Assembly (NCBI GenBank): GCA_958450365.1
Contig: CAUEEP010000898.1
Span: forward strand, 440,001 to 504,000
Direction of reading: 5' to 3'
DNA: 64,000 nt
Source of the DNA: Mesorhabditis belari
Taxonomy: Eukaryota > Nematoda > Chromadorea > Rhabditida > Rhabditidae
Below are positions 12,624 to 23,321 of this stretch, piece after piece. A model generated the notes under the pieces. That model ran no database searches. It was not told the DNA's origin and saw nothing but the letters and a program-made list of their open reading frames with translations. Within the stretch, counting starts at the first letter, position 1. The number at the start of each line of letters is the position of its first letter. Position numbers and translations under genes: made by a program.

Positions 12624-13105
12624 GGTGTCAATTTAGCAATCCAGCTCCGGCTCCGGCAAAACTAACGTTACAACAGCCAGCAAGACCCTTCACAGGATTT
12701 GCTGATGTACGCCATTTATCGCATTGGTTTAGATAACGAAGGAAAAACAACCCTGACGGTTCGGTTGCACATGAGAAATCTGAAACTATCTTTATCATCT
12801 TTATCAAATAATATCTTTATCAGAGAATTGACTAAAATCTTTCTATTCCTGTCTATTTGTTTTTCACAAAAATTTTTTTTATTTGCTTGCTTGCAAAACA
12901 GCGAAAAAAGTCTTTCAAAAACACTAAATTTTAAGAAGTTTTGAAGACTTTAATAGTATCTTTAATAGAATAGAATAGACTTTTATAGAATTCTATGAAA
13001 TCGGTTTTTATTAGAATCTGAAAGTTATAGAATTCTATGAAATTTCGGGTCTTGCTGGCTGTTGTAACGTTAGTTTTGCCGGAGCCGGATTGCTGAATTG
13101 ACACC
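12624..13105. mobile_element. MITE with 60-bp terminal inverted repeats
   Basis: About 60 bases beginning GGTGTCAATTTAGCAATCCA return in reverse complement at the right end, with CTCCGGCTCCGGC and AACGTTACAACAGCCAGCAA in both arms. The 360-base interior is AT-rich with no coding content. No other copy was found in the window. Confidence 0.8.
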
Positions 13106-13192
13106 ATGAACCTGAAAGTTTTGGTGGCAAATGTCAACAGATGTTAGAGCTATTAGGTTATAAATTAAATAACCGAACTTTTTGGAATAGGA

Positions 13193-13253
13193 AGGTAAAG
13201 AGCAATTGAGAAAAGAGCGGAATGAGCCTCAGCAGCTTCAGAATACGGTTGAA
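13193..13253 (+). repeat. 61-bp direct repeat, copy 1
   Basis: The 61 bases starting AGGTAAAGAGCAATTGAGAA are present again at 14106-14166 with no difference seen. Between the copies (13254-14105) only AT-rich DNA is seen, with a short repeated motif TTTTCAGTAAAA at about 13307 and 13449. One frame reads like a charged exon (KEQLRKERNEPQQLQNTVE), so this could be a copied exon, but no gene could be built around it. Confidence 0.6.
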
Positions 13254-14105
13254 GAGTCTTTTTCTCTTTCTCTTAGTCTCTTAGTTTTCTCTTAGTTTTT
13301 CACATTTTCAGTAAAATTATCAGCCAAATCCGTCTAGCATGTACAGGTAGTCTAAAATACCAAACGCAAAAACTTACCAATTTGACAAGTTTTTCAACAA
13401 GAATTGGTTTTACCTTTTTTACCTAAAATAAAGACATAGATCTTTCATATTTTCAGTAAAACTTTCAACCAAATGTGTTCAGCCGTTTTTTCTGAATTTT
13501 GGTTTGAACAAAAGTCCACAAATAAAGGATTTTAATCATATGAGGCGCTCTGAATAACTTGAAATTTGTAGAAAACGGCTGGATGGATTTTACTGGAAAT
13601 TTTACTAAAAATATAACAGTGATTGCTTTCTTTCTTTGGCATAGGCAAAGTTAGTATCAATTCCCATCAAAAAAAAGTTGCCAACCGTTGATTCTCGCCA
13701 ATTTTGCCTACTCGCCTTTGTACTCCCGAAAAACCCCAAAAGCGAAAGCTTTTCTAAATTGCCAACAACCATTTTGCAGAGGAAATATAAATCTTTCCAA
13801 TGGTGCAAATCGTACTTCAGTTGGTGCATTCTACATTTGTAAAAGTTCATTTATTTAGTTGACAACCTAAAACATATTTTAAATTATGCAAGACAATGGA
13901 TTTTAGCTCTGAAGCTCTGAAATAAAAAGCTGCTGAAATAAATAGCTAAAGATGAATCTTCCGATTCATCTTTCAGCTTCTTTCTTACAGTTTTTCCTTC
14001 GCCACATCGAGGACCAGCGATTTTCCCAAGCACCCAATTTTAAATCAGATTTAAAATCGCTATGCAAATTTTCAGTGGCTCAACTTTTGAATGGCGATTT
14101 AGGCG

Positions 14106-14166
14106 AGGTAAAGAGCAATTGAGAAAAGAGCGGAATGAGCCTCAGCAGCTTCAGAATACGGTTGAA
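14106..14166 (+). repeat. 61-bp direct repeat, copy 2
   Basis: Same sequence and orientation as 13193-13253. Sequence on both sides differs between the copies, so the duplicated unit ends sharply. The following 14167-14690 shows no supported gene. Confidence 0.6.
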
Positions 14167-14694
14167 TGATGATGTGCACTTCAATGAATTTTGAAGCAAC
14201 CAAAAACTTTTAGCTCTTACCGTAAATACTGTGAGAGCTTGAATAATGTTGCGTGGCAAGGATTTTTTTGGGCGTACCTTCGAAGCCTTTAATAAGAATC
14301 TCAAAAGCATTCTACAATTTGTCTAAAGAAATTCTTCATAGAAAATTATTGCAATTTTCATAATGAAAAGGAATTAAACCGGTTAGCAAAGCGACAGCCA
14401 AGATTTAGCCTTAAAACCTGTGAGGCGATAATTTGACGTCACTCTGTATATTTGTAAAATTTGCCAAAAGTTTATTTACACAGAATCATACAAAATCAGT
14501 ATACAAATAAAAGAATATGCTGTACAAAGAGTTTTATTTTAGGTTGTGATCGTGCTGACATCAAAGAGGACAAAGAAGACAAAGAAGAATTATCTCTTCA
14601 CTGACCAATCGTCTCTGAAACTTCCAATAATTAAAAACAGTCTAAATTGAATAATTATCATCGAACATCGATTGAATTTCAATGATCGATTGAA

Positions 14695-14943
14695 TCAATG
14701 AAAAACTTGAACAAACTTCGGCTCTCGAACCACTCGGCTTTTTCCTTCCGAACGATGTTTGCTGGAAAAATCGTTTTCTATCGCAGTCTGATTTAACTAA
14801 TTGTTTATTAGTTTATAGTTTATATTTATTATCGTTTCAAGTTTCTATTCCTAACTATAAGCAAAGAGTTGAACTCACTCGCCGTCACCCATCGCCATTG
14901 CCAAAAACAAACAGATCAGAAAAAGGACACGAATCACTTGCAT
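14695..14943 (-). CDS. Candidate small secreted peptide
   Basis: Two minus-strand exons, 14943-14879 and 14761-14695, join in phase to 132 nt and 43 residues. The first 18 residues form a signal peptide (MQVIRVLFLICLFLAMAM) and the rest is a short, very basic and charged product, GDGDKHRSEGKSRVVREPKF followed by VQVFH. The donor GTGAGT and acceptor TTTTCCAG are strong. There are no cysteines and no recognised motif. An antimicrobial-like or neuropeptide-like product is possible but not shown. The length leaves room for a chance frame. Confidence 0.4.
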
Positions 14944-15185
14944 TTCAAGCCGCTGCAATATTTTGAGCGAAACAAGGTAGTTAGTTAGTTAAATATGTTT
15001 CACCAAATCCGAACGCTTCCCTCCCCTCCATCCCAAGGTCATTCTCGTTTTGTTTATTCGAAAAACACAAATTTCTCTGATAAGAGATGAGATTTTCTCC
15101 TTTTTTGATTTTTTTTTGATTGATCTCATTTGCCGTGTGATCCAAAAATGTATAACTTTACAGAAAATGTTTATTTAATTTTAAA

Positions 15186-17410
15186 TCATAATGGTTGTAA
15201 GGAAGCTCTGGTAGAAATAAGAGTTGAAGCTCTCAAAACTCGCCCATTTTGTTCTTTTCGAGGCGGCCAAGTGAAGAGAATGGTAACCAAGCTGAAATAA
15301 ATGATTAGCTGATTAGAATTAGAAAGATAATTAGAATTTTCTTGATTAGTTTCTAATAGCTTCTTTGAGATTACCTTGAAATCGAATTGCCAAGCACATG
15401 ATTTGTTTCATAAACAATAAAAACGATGATTGGTGGAGCTCCATCGGTGAGAAAGGCAAAGAAACGAAATTGTAAAATATAGTCGACTTCAAGAAAGTTA
15501 TATGCAGCCCAGATAAAATTTGTGGTAATCAGCTAGATATCAACTTGTATAAGATATCAACTTGCAAATTTTGCTTACCAAAATCGTCAATCGAAAGTAG
15601 GCTCGTCTCTTTTGATCGGATGATCCCTGAAGTGAGCTTTGAACTGTAGAAATCTTGTTACTTACGAATTTTCGAATCTTCCATAGCATTAATAAATCAG
15701 AAATGAGTGCTAAGCCCATAATCACAAGAGATGTAATGGCTAAGATGACATTTAGTTGAAGAAAGACTTCATTTCCTTCATATTCGAGAACATTGATCAG
15801 ATCTAATGGAGAGAAATAATAACCACCATAACAGATATAACCCGTGTTGGCAAGCGGAGCTAAAATTGTTGATTATCTTCAATTTCTTCGTTCTTAAATC
15901 ACCTCGATTAATTTGCACTCCTTTAATGATGGAAACGGCGAAGAAAACGAGAAGACAATAGGGAACACAACAGCGCTCGGCGAACCAATAAAAATTCCCA
16001 TCAAAAATCACTGCAAAAAGGCTGAAGAGAGATTATTTTGAAGAAAAACACAAACCGAATCACGGAAAAGCCGTGATTGATGAATTCGGACTTCTCCGAG
16101 AATATTGCATTCAAAATCTGATTGACGAGAATACCAGGGAGATTTCCTTCAGTCGTGACACAATGCCAGCTGAAAGTATGCTTTTCTTTTCCTAAATATT
16201 AGGTGTGTGAAAAAGTAATCCACGTTTTTGATTTTTATTTTGTTTAAATAAATATATCTAAACAATTATTAATTTTTTGTTAACGATATATATCGTTTAA
16301 AAGCTTATTTTTTCCTCTTTCGAATGATATATTCATTTTGTTAAAAGGACGACAATAAACTACCTTCATTTTAGTTTGAAAATGGTATACACAAGTATCG
16401 TTATTCGGTCAAATTTGCTTTATGAGTTCAAAAATGGGTTGAAAGCTGCGGAGGCTGCACGTCGAATTCGGAACGCGTTTGGCGAAGACGCCGTTATTGA
16501 TGATACCGCTAGGTTTTGGTTCCGACGATTCAAAGGTGGTAATGAAAGCCTAGAAGATGAACCACGTGGCGGTCGCCCTGAGACCTGTTCTGATGACCAG
16601 ATAAGACGCTGTCTTCTCGAAAACCCTCGTTCAACCTCTTCAGAAATAGGTCTTACATTAAATTGTGATGGATTAACCGTAAGGAAACGCTTGAATGTCA
16701 TGAGTTTTTTATTTAACGAAACTTATGGTCTATTATATTTAAACGTTAAAAACGTGGATTACTTTTTCACACACCTAATATAAACAAACTGTTTATACTC
16801 ACGTTAATACGCAAGAAGCCGAATAAAAATCAACAATTGCTGTCGAGATTTTACAGCATTCATCAAAGATGAACAAGAATTTGACATATTTGGAGAGATT
16901 TGGGTTTTTCGTTAATGCAAATATACAGAATAGACTGAGAACAGTGATCAATAAACCACACTAGAATGCTCTTGTTTTGGGAAAACTCTTCAACAAACTA
17001 AAGCAAAAAGAATCGGCACAATGACTTCATAGTTTTTATTAAGATCTGAACGAACGGGAAGACCATTCCATTTATAGGCGAGAGTATCTGGATAATCGAA
17101 CATCAAAGCACGCTAAAGATTCACCGTTTTTCTTGCAGAAGCTTTCAAATTACCTCATTATCACATCGTAAAAACTTGCTCAAATTCTGATTTCTCATAG
17201 CCGTATCTTCGTCTTCATATTGTCCATCATAAACATAGTGATAGTAATAGTAATAAACATGATCGTAAACGTCTTTCACTCTTTTCACAGAATTTTTCAT
17301 TAAAGGTTTCTTTGGTTGAATGCTGAATAAGATTGTTTAAAGCACTGTAAATCGACAAACATTTGCAGAAAATTCTCGCAACATCCTGGCTGAGATGGAC
17401 TGGATGACAT
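15186..17410 (-). CDS. Seven-pass receptor-like membrane protein, 422 aa
   Basis: Nine minus-strand exons are inferred: 17410-17361, 17322-17154, 17112-16999, 16960-16803, 16169-16056, 16021-15903, 15859-15579, 15532-15375, 15291-15186; 1269 nt in all, with phases matching throughout. The N-terminus of about 100 residues is unusually long for a chemoreceptor and holds a tyrosine-rich run (HVYYYYYHYVYDGQYEDEDT). Seven hydrophobic segments follow, the first VIVPILFALCGLLITVLSLF, the fifth VILAITSLVIMGLALISDLL. The loop before segment six has SSDQKRRAYFRLTIL, resembling the basic loop of serpentine receptors. I would place it in the nematode chemoreceptor superfamily without a subfamily. Intron 4 carries a mariner relic. 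The 38-nt first intron is short and the start is therefore the least certain part. Confidence 0.72.
16202..16775 (+). mobile_element. Mariner element, N-terminal transposase fragment
   Basis: TA flanks (16200-16201, 16776-16777) and inverted ends GGTGTGTGAAAAAGTAATCC bound a 574-bp element. The plus strand from 16376 encodes the paired helix-turn-helix part of a mariner transposase (LLYEFKNGLKAAEAARRIRN, then FWFRRFKGGNESLEDEPRGG). The frame ends soon after TVRKRL, so the catalytic domain has been deleted. It lies in intron 4 of the minus-strand receptor gene. Confidence 0.9.
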
Positions 17411-17578
17411 TCTGCTCTGGTATTGAGAAACTAAATTTGCTTTGCTATTTGCTAAATAGATTGAAGATTATAGATCAATAGATTCTAGATTGAAAAACTT
17501 AAAAATTGTTTTGCTGTGAATAGTTTGAACAAAAATTTGAACAAATAAGAGTTCCAGGCTTTCGACATTGAAAAAAAA

Positions 17579-17762
17579 TCGCTCAAGGAGAGGCTTGGGA
17601 GTTCTGTAATGCTTGCGAATCACAGCTTGTCTCCATCAAATCGCAACCGGAAGATGAATTTGTGTTCAGTACGAGAGTTCATTGGTCAAAAAGAGTTCAA
17701 ATTCAGAAGTGGCATTCAATATACCGAAAATCACAAAGATCTGGTTGGGATTTACCTATTTT
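17579..17762 (+). pseudogene. Orphan C-type lectin exon
   Basis: The frame reads AQGEAWEFCNACESQLVSIK followed by SQPEDEFVF, the typical start of a C-type lectin fold (W-x-A-x-x-C, then LVSIxSxxExxF), and ends at a good donor TTTT/GTAAGT. No preceding signal-peptide exon in phase was found; a run of eight A just upstream breaks the frame. The next 3' exons are absent and a mariner MITE follows at 17807. It is probably a relic. Confidence 0.42.
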
Positions 17763-17806
17763 GTAAGTTGTCAAGCTAAAATGTACCTACCGTAAATACT
17801 GTAATA

Positions 17807-18333
17807 TTGGGTTGGTGAATTGAAAACTGCGGGCTATCGTCATATGTGCCAGTTTGAGGACTTTCTTCAAAAGAAACCCATTTTAGTGTCAATGAAAAAG
17901 TTGTAGAGAATCAAAAATCAAGCTTATATCCAAATTTTCAGAACAATTCAAAAACTGGTTTTCAAGAAATGCCAAATTTATGAATTTTCACAAAACTTGC
18001 ATTTTAAGCGAAACTACTAAGTGTATCTTTTTGGAAATTTGGCTATAAGCCTAATTTTTGATTCTCTACAACTTTTCTATTGACACCAAAATGGGTTTCT
18101 TTTGAAGAAAGTGCTCAAATGCTCAAACTGGGACATCTCCAGTCCTCCATTTTTGAGTCTCACACTTGTCTCACACACAAACCAAAATCCTACTAAGAAA
18201 GAGGAATCCGCAAATTGCCTGTAAAATGGACAGAAGTCGCCAATAATAATGGAAATTATTTGGAATGAATTTGTGGTTTTATGTTGAATAAATTTTAGTT
18301 GAAAGTCCCGCAGTTTTCAACTCAACAGCCCAA
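17807..18333 (+). mobile_element. Mariner-derived MITE, copy 3
   Basis: TA flanks at 17805-17806 and 18334-18335, the same inverted ends and internal foldback as the copies at 1842 and 11282, and a remnant transposase C-terminus on the plus strand. Its 3' flank (18334-18455) is the reverse complement of 1724-1841; part of that flank also appears at 17453-17512. Confidence 0.85.
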
Positions 18334-18455
18334 TAGATTGAAGATTATAGATCAATAGGTTCTACATTGAAAAGCTTAAAAAATTGCAAAAATCTATATA
18401 TTTTGAAAGATAGTTGAATAAAATTATAAAAAGAAAACCTCTGTAGCAATATTTA

Positions 18456-19600
18456 TCCGAGTTCCAGAAGTTTTTAGCTAAAGTTTTCTGGGCTCTGATC
18501 GATTAGAAGGTGCTTAATTTATAGTTTTCGGTAATTGTTAGCTATCTATGGGGAATTGAAGAAAGGATTTCACAAAACTCCCACAAAGTTCTACAAGTTC
18601 CATAGTTGGCATCTTGAAATGCGTAACAAGACAAAAATTAAGCCCAATAATTGCAAGCTCTGCTAGCCCACGCTCATCAAAAAGCAATTTTCTATTTTAA
18701 GATCCTGTAGGAAAACAACTTTCTTAACTCTACTTTTTACATAGGATTCTTGCTTTGAACTATGAGATTTCTAGAATTCCAGGAAGTAAATTTCCATAGT
18801 TTACATTCTTTGTTAGATAAAGAAGCCAAAAACTCACTGTTGATTTTTATCAAAGTCTTTTCAGACGAGCAAACATCTCCCTGAAAGTTCCAAAGTTTTA
18901 AAATTTTCCGCATCTACTTCTTCAGAAATTAAAATGAAGTACATTACTGATTTCCTTTTCGGTTGAATGTGTACGCAAACAAGCTACAATTTTCACTTTA
19001 ATAAAAGGCTTGCAAAGCATCTTCCCTGTTTCCGTTACTGAAAATCTTTAGCCTTTTCCGTCAAAGAACGGAGTTCAAATGTATAGCTATCGATAAACTA
19101 TACAATTTGTTTACTTTTAACGGTCATAAGCTAAAAACAGTAAAAACTTTTCCAAAATCACCCATCAATTAAAACCCACACCACCCACATCACTAAAACC
19201 CACACCACTTCGAAATATTTAATCCATTCTCATCAGCCAATTTTTTTGCATGACTTTTGACTGTTTGAAGCGGAGTTTATAAGATGGCGTCTGTCCCTAT
19301 CAGCCAACCTCGACAAAAGTCCCATTTTTATTCGCTTTTTCGGTCTCTTCTGCTGCTGGATCACATGCTGAATTCCTGCTTTTGGAATTTGACGCTGATT
19401 AGCAATGATTAGCTGATTAGCTGATCAGCAAGCAACGACATCCTGGATTTGTCCTTGTTGAAAGGAAGTCAATCTTTTCTAATTGGTCATCCCGTACCTG
19501 ATAATTTAAAATTAATAAATACAAAAGTAACAAAATAACAGTAAATCACTAAATCAACAAAAATATCTTTCAATTAAAGCAAAGACAACTATTCAAAACA
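18456..19600. other. Gene-poor interval
   Basis: No exon chain could be supported. A 42-codon open frame starting MASVPISQPRQK at about 19284 has no splice context or recognised motif. Confidence 0.4.
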
Positions 19601-19706
19601 ACGTTTTCACACGAATTGTTAAGGGTATCCCGACTTTTGGGACGGCCTCTTTTAAAATGTACCTTTTTAAAGCCAGTTAATCTCTTCTACAATTATAGAA
19701 ATTTTC

Positions 19707-20590
19707 ATGTGTCGTTTCATCAGTTTTTTGCTGCCCCTGCGGACCAAGATCCTTGGGATGAATCCAAAAATTCACAGCGGCTCCCTTCAGCACCCTTTTA
19801 CAGGCACTTGGGATCCCATTTCGACCGGCGGAGAACCCACCATTGTGGCCAAAATGAGCCGGAACTGGGTTTGCCAATTCTACAGCCAAAGTTAGTTTTG
19901 GGAAGCGGTGACCATATGGGGCAGACAGCTTTCACAAACCAACCGGGGGGGGGATTTTTGTTTTTACGGTCATTGGTTACCGGATGACCCAAAATGGACG
20001 CTTCCGATTGGAGGAGTGAAAAAAGAGATGATATCTGCTAATGGCATATGCCAGATCGAGTGCGATTGTGCCGGCGCACAGGGAACACACTGGGATCCTT
20101 TTCATTTTAAACTTCAAAAACAGGTGGGAAGAAACTAACCATAGTGTTCTTGACATTTTCATCACTTTTGCATTAGCTTGTCTGCAGTGAAACTTTAGAT
20201 CACCTCTCATTTAGCATTGTTGTCAAAATTAAAGCTGTCTATCTATTTAGTAATGTCCCTTCAAAAACTTTAAACTAACCATACATTCTTCGCCGGTATC
20301 CAAGCAAAATAACGTACAAAAGAGCAACAGCAAAAAACTTCCACATTTCAAGAATAACTTCAAAAACGGATGACAAAACTGTGAACTGTGTGCTTGTCAA
20401 CCTTTGCTGGAATAGAAAAATATTCAGCTCCAGATTTAAATCCCTTTTCAAATTTCAAGTTACCAATGTGTAAGTAAGCAAGATAAAACTCTTCCTGTAC
20501 TCTAAAGTTTTTACTTTAAAATACTACTCTCGAAGTTCAAAGAACTCGTTTGTTGAATTCGTTCAAGCAACAAGTTTTATCTTGCTTCCC
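19707..20590 (-). repeat. Repeat unit B, inverted copy of unit A
   Basis: This is the reverse complement of most of 780-1640, so its open frame runs on the plus strand (SFHQFFAAPADQDPWDESKN onward from about 19707). The frame is broken after GDHMGQT by an insertion containing a run of nine G at about 19943. The outer hairpin arm of unit A is replaced here by the start of core copy C at 20587. Confidence 0.75.
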
Positions 20591-20937
20591 GTTGTGTTCC
20601 CTGTGCGTGTGCACAATCGCACTCGATCTGGCATATGCCATTAGCTGATATCGTCTCTTTTTCACTCGTCCAATCGGAAGCGTCCATTTTGGGTCATCCG
20701 GTAACCAATCCGTTGTCTGCCCCATATGGTCACCGCTTCCCAAAACTAACCCCGGCTGTAGAATTGGCAAACCCAGTTCCGGCTCATTTTGGCCACAATG
20801 GTGGGTTCTCCGCCGGTCGAAATGGGATCCCAAGTGCCTGTAAAAGGGTGCTGAAGGGAGCCGCTGTGAATTTTTGGATTCATCCCAAGGATCTTGGTCC
20901 GCAGGGGCAGCAAAAACACGAAATTCAAAGAACTTGA
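20587..20937 (+). repeat. Repeat core copy C
   Basis: The GC-rich core of unit A lies here in the same orientation as in A, head to head with unit B. The minus-strand frame stays open (20833 to 20588) and differs from copy A at only a few residues, for example VKKRRYQ instead of GKKRRYL. Another 120-bp piece of the core is at 21250-21371. Confidence 0.75.
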
Positions 20938-21249
20938 ACTCTTTGAAAAATTCGACGTTTCATAGGCGCCAACCCAATATAAAAGGATCTAGAGAAAGTT
21001 GTATAGATTTAAATAAGCGATAGTTAGGTAGACAAATATCTGGTTTATACGGCGGATGTAAAAGGGTTTTCTACCAAAGCCTCCCTACTTCCTCGCCAAG
21101 CTTTTCTCTCTACAATGCTAGGACGAACATCCTATTGTAAGTGATTGATTGTAGACCGTTTTACTAGTTTCTATTTCTATGAAGAATGGTGTAATGGAGA
21201 TGAGATGGGATTGCTAGATGTCAGAAGGAAAAACGAGATCTGTCCATCT

Positions 21250-21371
21250 ATTGGCTGTAGAATTGGCAAACTCAGTTCCGGCTCATTTTGGCCACAATGG
21301 TGGGTTTTCCGCCAGTCGAAATTGGGATCCCAAGAGCCTATAAAAGGGTGCTGAAGGGAGCCGCTGTGAAG
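21250..21371 (+). repeat. Repeat core fragment D
   Basis: A partial and more diverged copy of the core, starting at TTGGCTGTAGAATTGGCAAA and ending at GAGCCGCTGTGAA. Just before it (21066-21185) is a second repeat also found at 27350-27470. From 21372 to 22289 nothing else is recognised. Confidence 0.7.
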
Positions 21372-22289
21372 GAATTCAATCTTTAAGGGAAAGATGGAGA
21401 AGTGTCATAGATAACAATGGCGATTATATTTTGGATTGAAATTCTATATAAATTGTTCAATATTCTAAAGCCTTTTTTGATCAAAATCCGGATTTCTTAT
21501 GCATGTATCTAATATTTAAGTGTTCTGCAATAGCCTCAAGTTCTGCAATAGCCTGCAATAGCCTTTTTTATTCTGAAAGTGACAATGAATGTGTTGACAG
21601 CTTTTTAGGTTAACGAATGAACAAAAAAGTAAATTCTTAAATAATTGATTTTCTGTTCCTTTTGTCTTAAACATTCCCTCTACTCGAAAAAAGATAGCAG
21701 GAAATCCGCGTGTGCTTGTAAACATCTTCTGTTCCTTTTCTCTTGAAAAACTTTCTTTTTTTCTCTAGCTTCACCTCAACAAAACTTCAGAAAATTTCCC
21801 TAAATTACCAAAAATTGTGATCTTCATGAACAAACCGGAAAATACAGACCAAAAACTGACAATTCGTTTAAATTTTTGCCCTTTCTGCATAATTATACAG
21901 GGAAACTCTCGGCTTTGGAATCAAAAATTGTACTTTGGCCGGAAACTGGCTCAACTGAGAAGTAAAGTTGAGAGTTAATCACAAGCAAAAAACCCCTAAT
22001 TTTGACGTAAGTAGAAAAGGTGAAAAAAAGCTGGGTGAAAATGGGGAAATTTGTCATATAAAGCCATCGAGAAACAGGGAAATTTCAATCTTTTCTCTTT
22101 CCTCAAATACTCCATTTTTCAACTAAACGGTAAATTTTTTGCTCTAATTCTGACTAATTTGCTTGGCCAATTTCCAGATGAAAAAGTTGATGCACACAGA
22201 AATTTCTGAGGAATTTGTATTTGTTTCCTGGAAATGTCAACAAAAACTTCCTAGGAAATTCAAAGATTGTTTGTATGAGAACAGAATAT

Positions 22290-23220
22290 TACCGTATCCC
22301 TCTCTAATAGTAGTGCGCACCACTATTTTTTGAACCCCCTCCTGGACCGCAATACTATTAGAGAGTGCAGTACTATTAAAGAGTTGTATCATTTACCAAA
22401 GTAAGACAGATATAAACTTTTTTTTGATCTGTTTTCGCACTCAGGTGTTCCTATTTGCGCAGATCACAACCTGCTTCCACATTTCTCTATCCCTTGCTAT
22501 TGTCATCCAGTGTTTCCTAGCTTGGTTGTTCCTGGCTCGAAGTCTTCGACTTGCTGGTGCTGGTGGTGGTTGCACTCTAGCCATCCTTTCTCTGACCGTC
22601 TCTGCCACTCTTGTGCTCCACCTCGTTGCTGGTCTTCCGATGGGCCTCTTCTGGTCCGTGGTAGCCACTCTGTGACCGTATCGTCCATCTTCGCTGTTCT
22701 TCTGGCTACGTGGCCGGCCCATCTGAGTCTTTTTCTCTCAATCACTTCCACTGACTCTGAGTCCCGAGAGCTGGCGCATATCCGTACTTCATAGGTCTTG
22801 GTCGAGCTGCGTCTTCCTATTGTACCCGAGGAGGTTCCTTTCATCAATATAAACTTTATTCCAAAAATTCTTGCAATTCTTTCACGTACTCCTTTGGCTC
22901 CTTTTGACACACAGTTGTGAGCCGGCGAGTTGACAATTTGTGTCTTGACAAACAACAAAAAGATGTTTTTGCACTTTGCACAACAATTTTAGATTTTTTG
23001 CTAACTTTTTTATGTGAAGAATAGTTAATAAATGAATAAAAAAAGCCTCACTTTTGCTTGCTTGAATAGCTTGGAATGCACATAAACAAAAGTCAAAAGG
23101 TTCAGATGAAAAAGAAGCAAACAGAAATTCAAATTTTCGGGGGTGCACTACTATTTTTTGAACCCCCTCCTGGACCGCAATACTATTAGAGAGTGCACCT
23201 CTATTAGAGAGAAAACGGTA
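22290..23220. mobile_element. TACCGTA MITE split by a retroelement fragment
   Basis: The left end TACCGTATCCCTCTCTAATA and the right end ATTAGAGAGAAAACGGTA match the MITE family seen at 46544, 46882, 47679, 53091 and 56022. Both outer pieces contain the family's inner motif TTTTTTGAACCCCCTCCTGG. About 750 bases between them include the tail of a non-LTR retrotransposon, suggesting a nested insertion or two MITE copies flanking it. Confidence 0.6.
22441..22958 (-). pseudogene. C-terminal relic of a non-LTR reverse transcriptase
   Basis: Two overlapping minus-strand frames give the tail seen after the reverse-transcriptase domain in RTE/Jockey-type elements: ERKRLRWAGHVARRTAKMDD in one frame, then GRPATRWSTRVAET and HWMTIARDREMWKQV in another. 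The switch between frames near 22680 is a frameshift. The polymerase domain itself is missing. Confidence 0.7.
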
Positions 23221-23321
23221 TTTAAACAAGAGCAAGTACAAGCAATTAGCATTTAAAAAGCATTTAAAGCATTTAAAGCTTTAAAGCATTTAAAAAAACT
23301 CAAATTCGAGTTTAGAAACAA

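Noticed and set aside
16376..16783. Complete mariner transposase gene
   Set aside because: Only the helix-turn-helix half is present; the frame ends in the element's own inverted end.
22424..22794. Two plus-strand frames opposite the retroelement tail
   Set aside because: They are shadows of the minus-strand RLRWAGHVARR region, which is a known retrotransposon motif.
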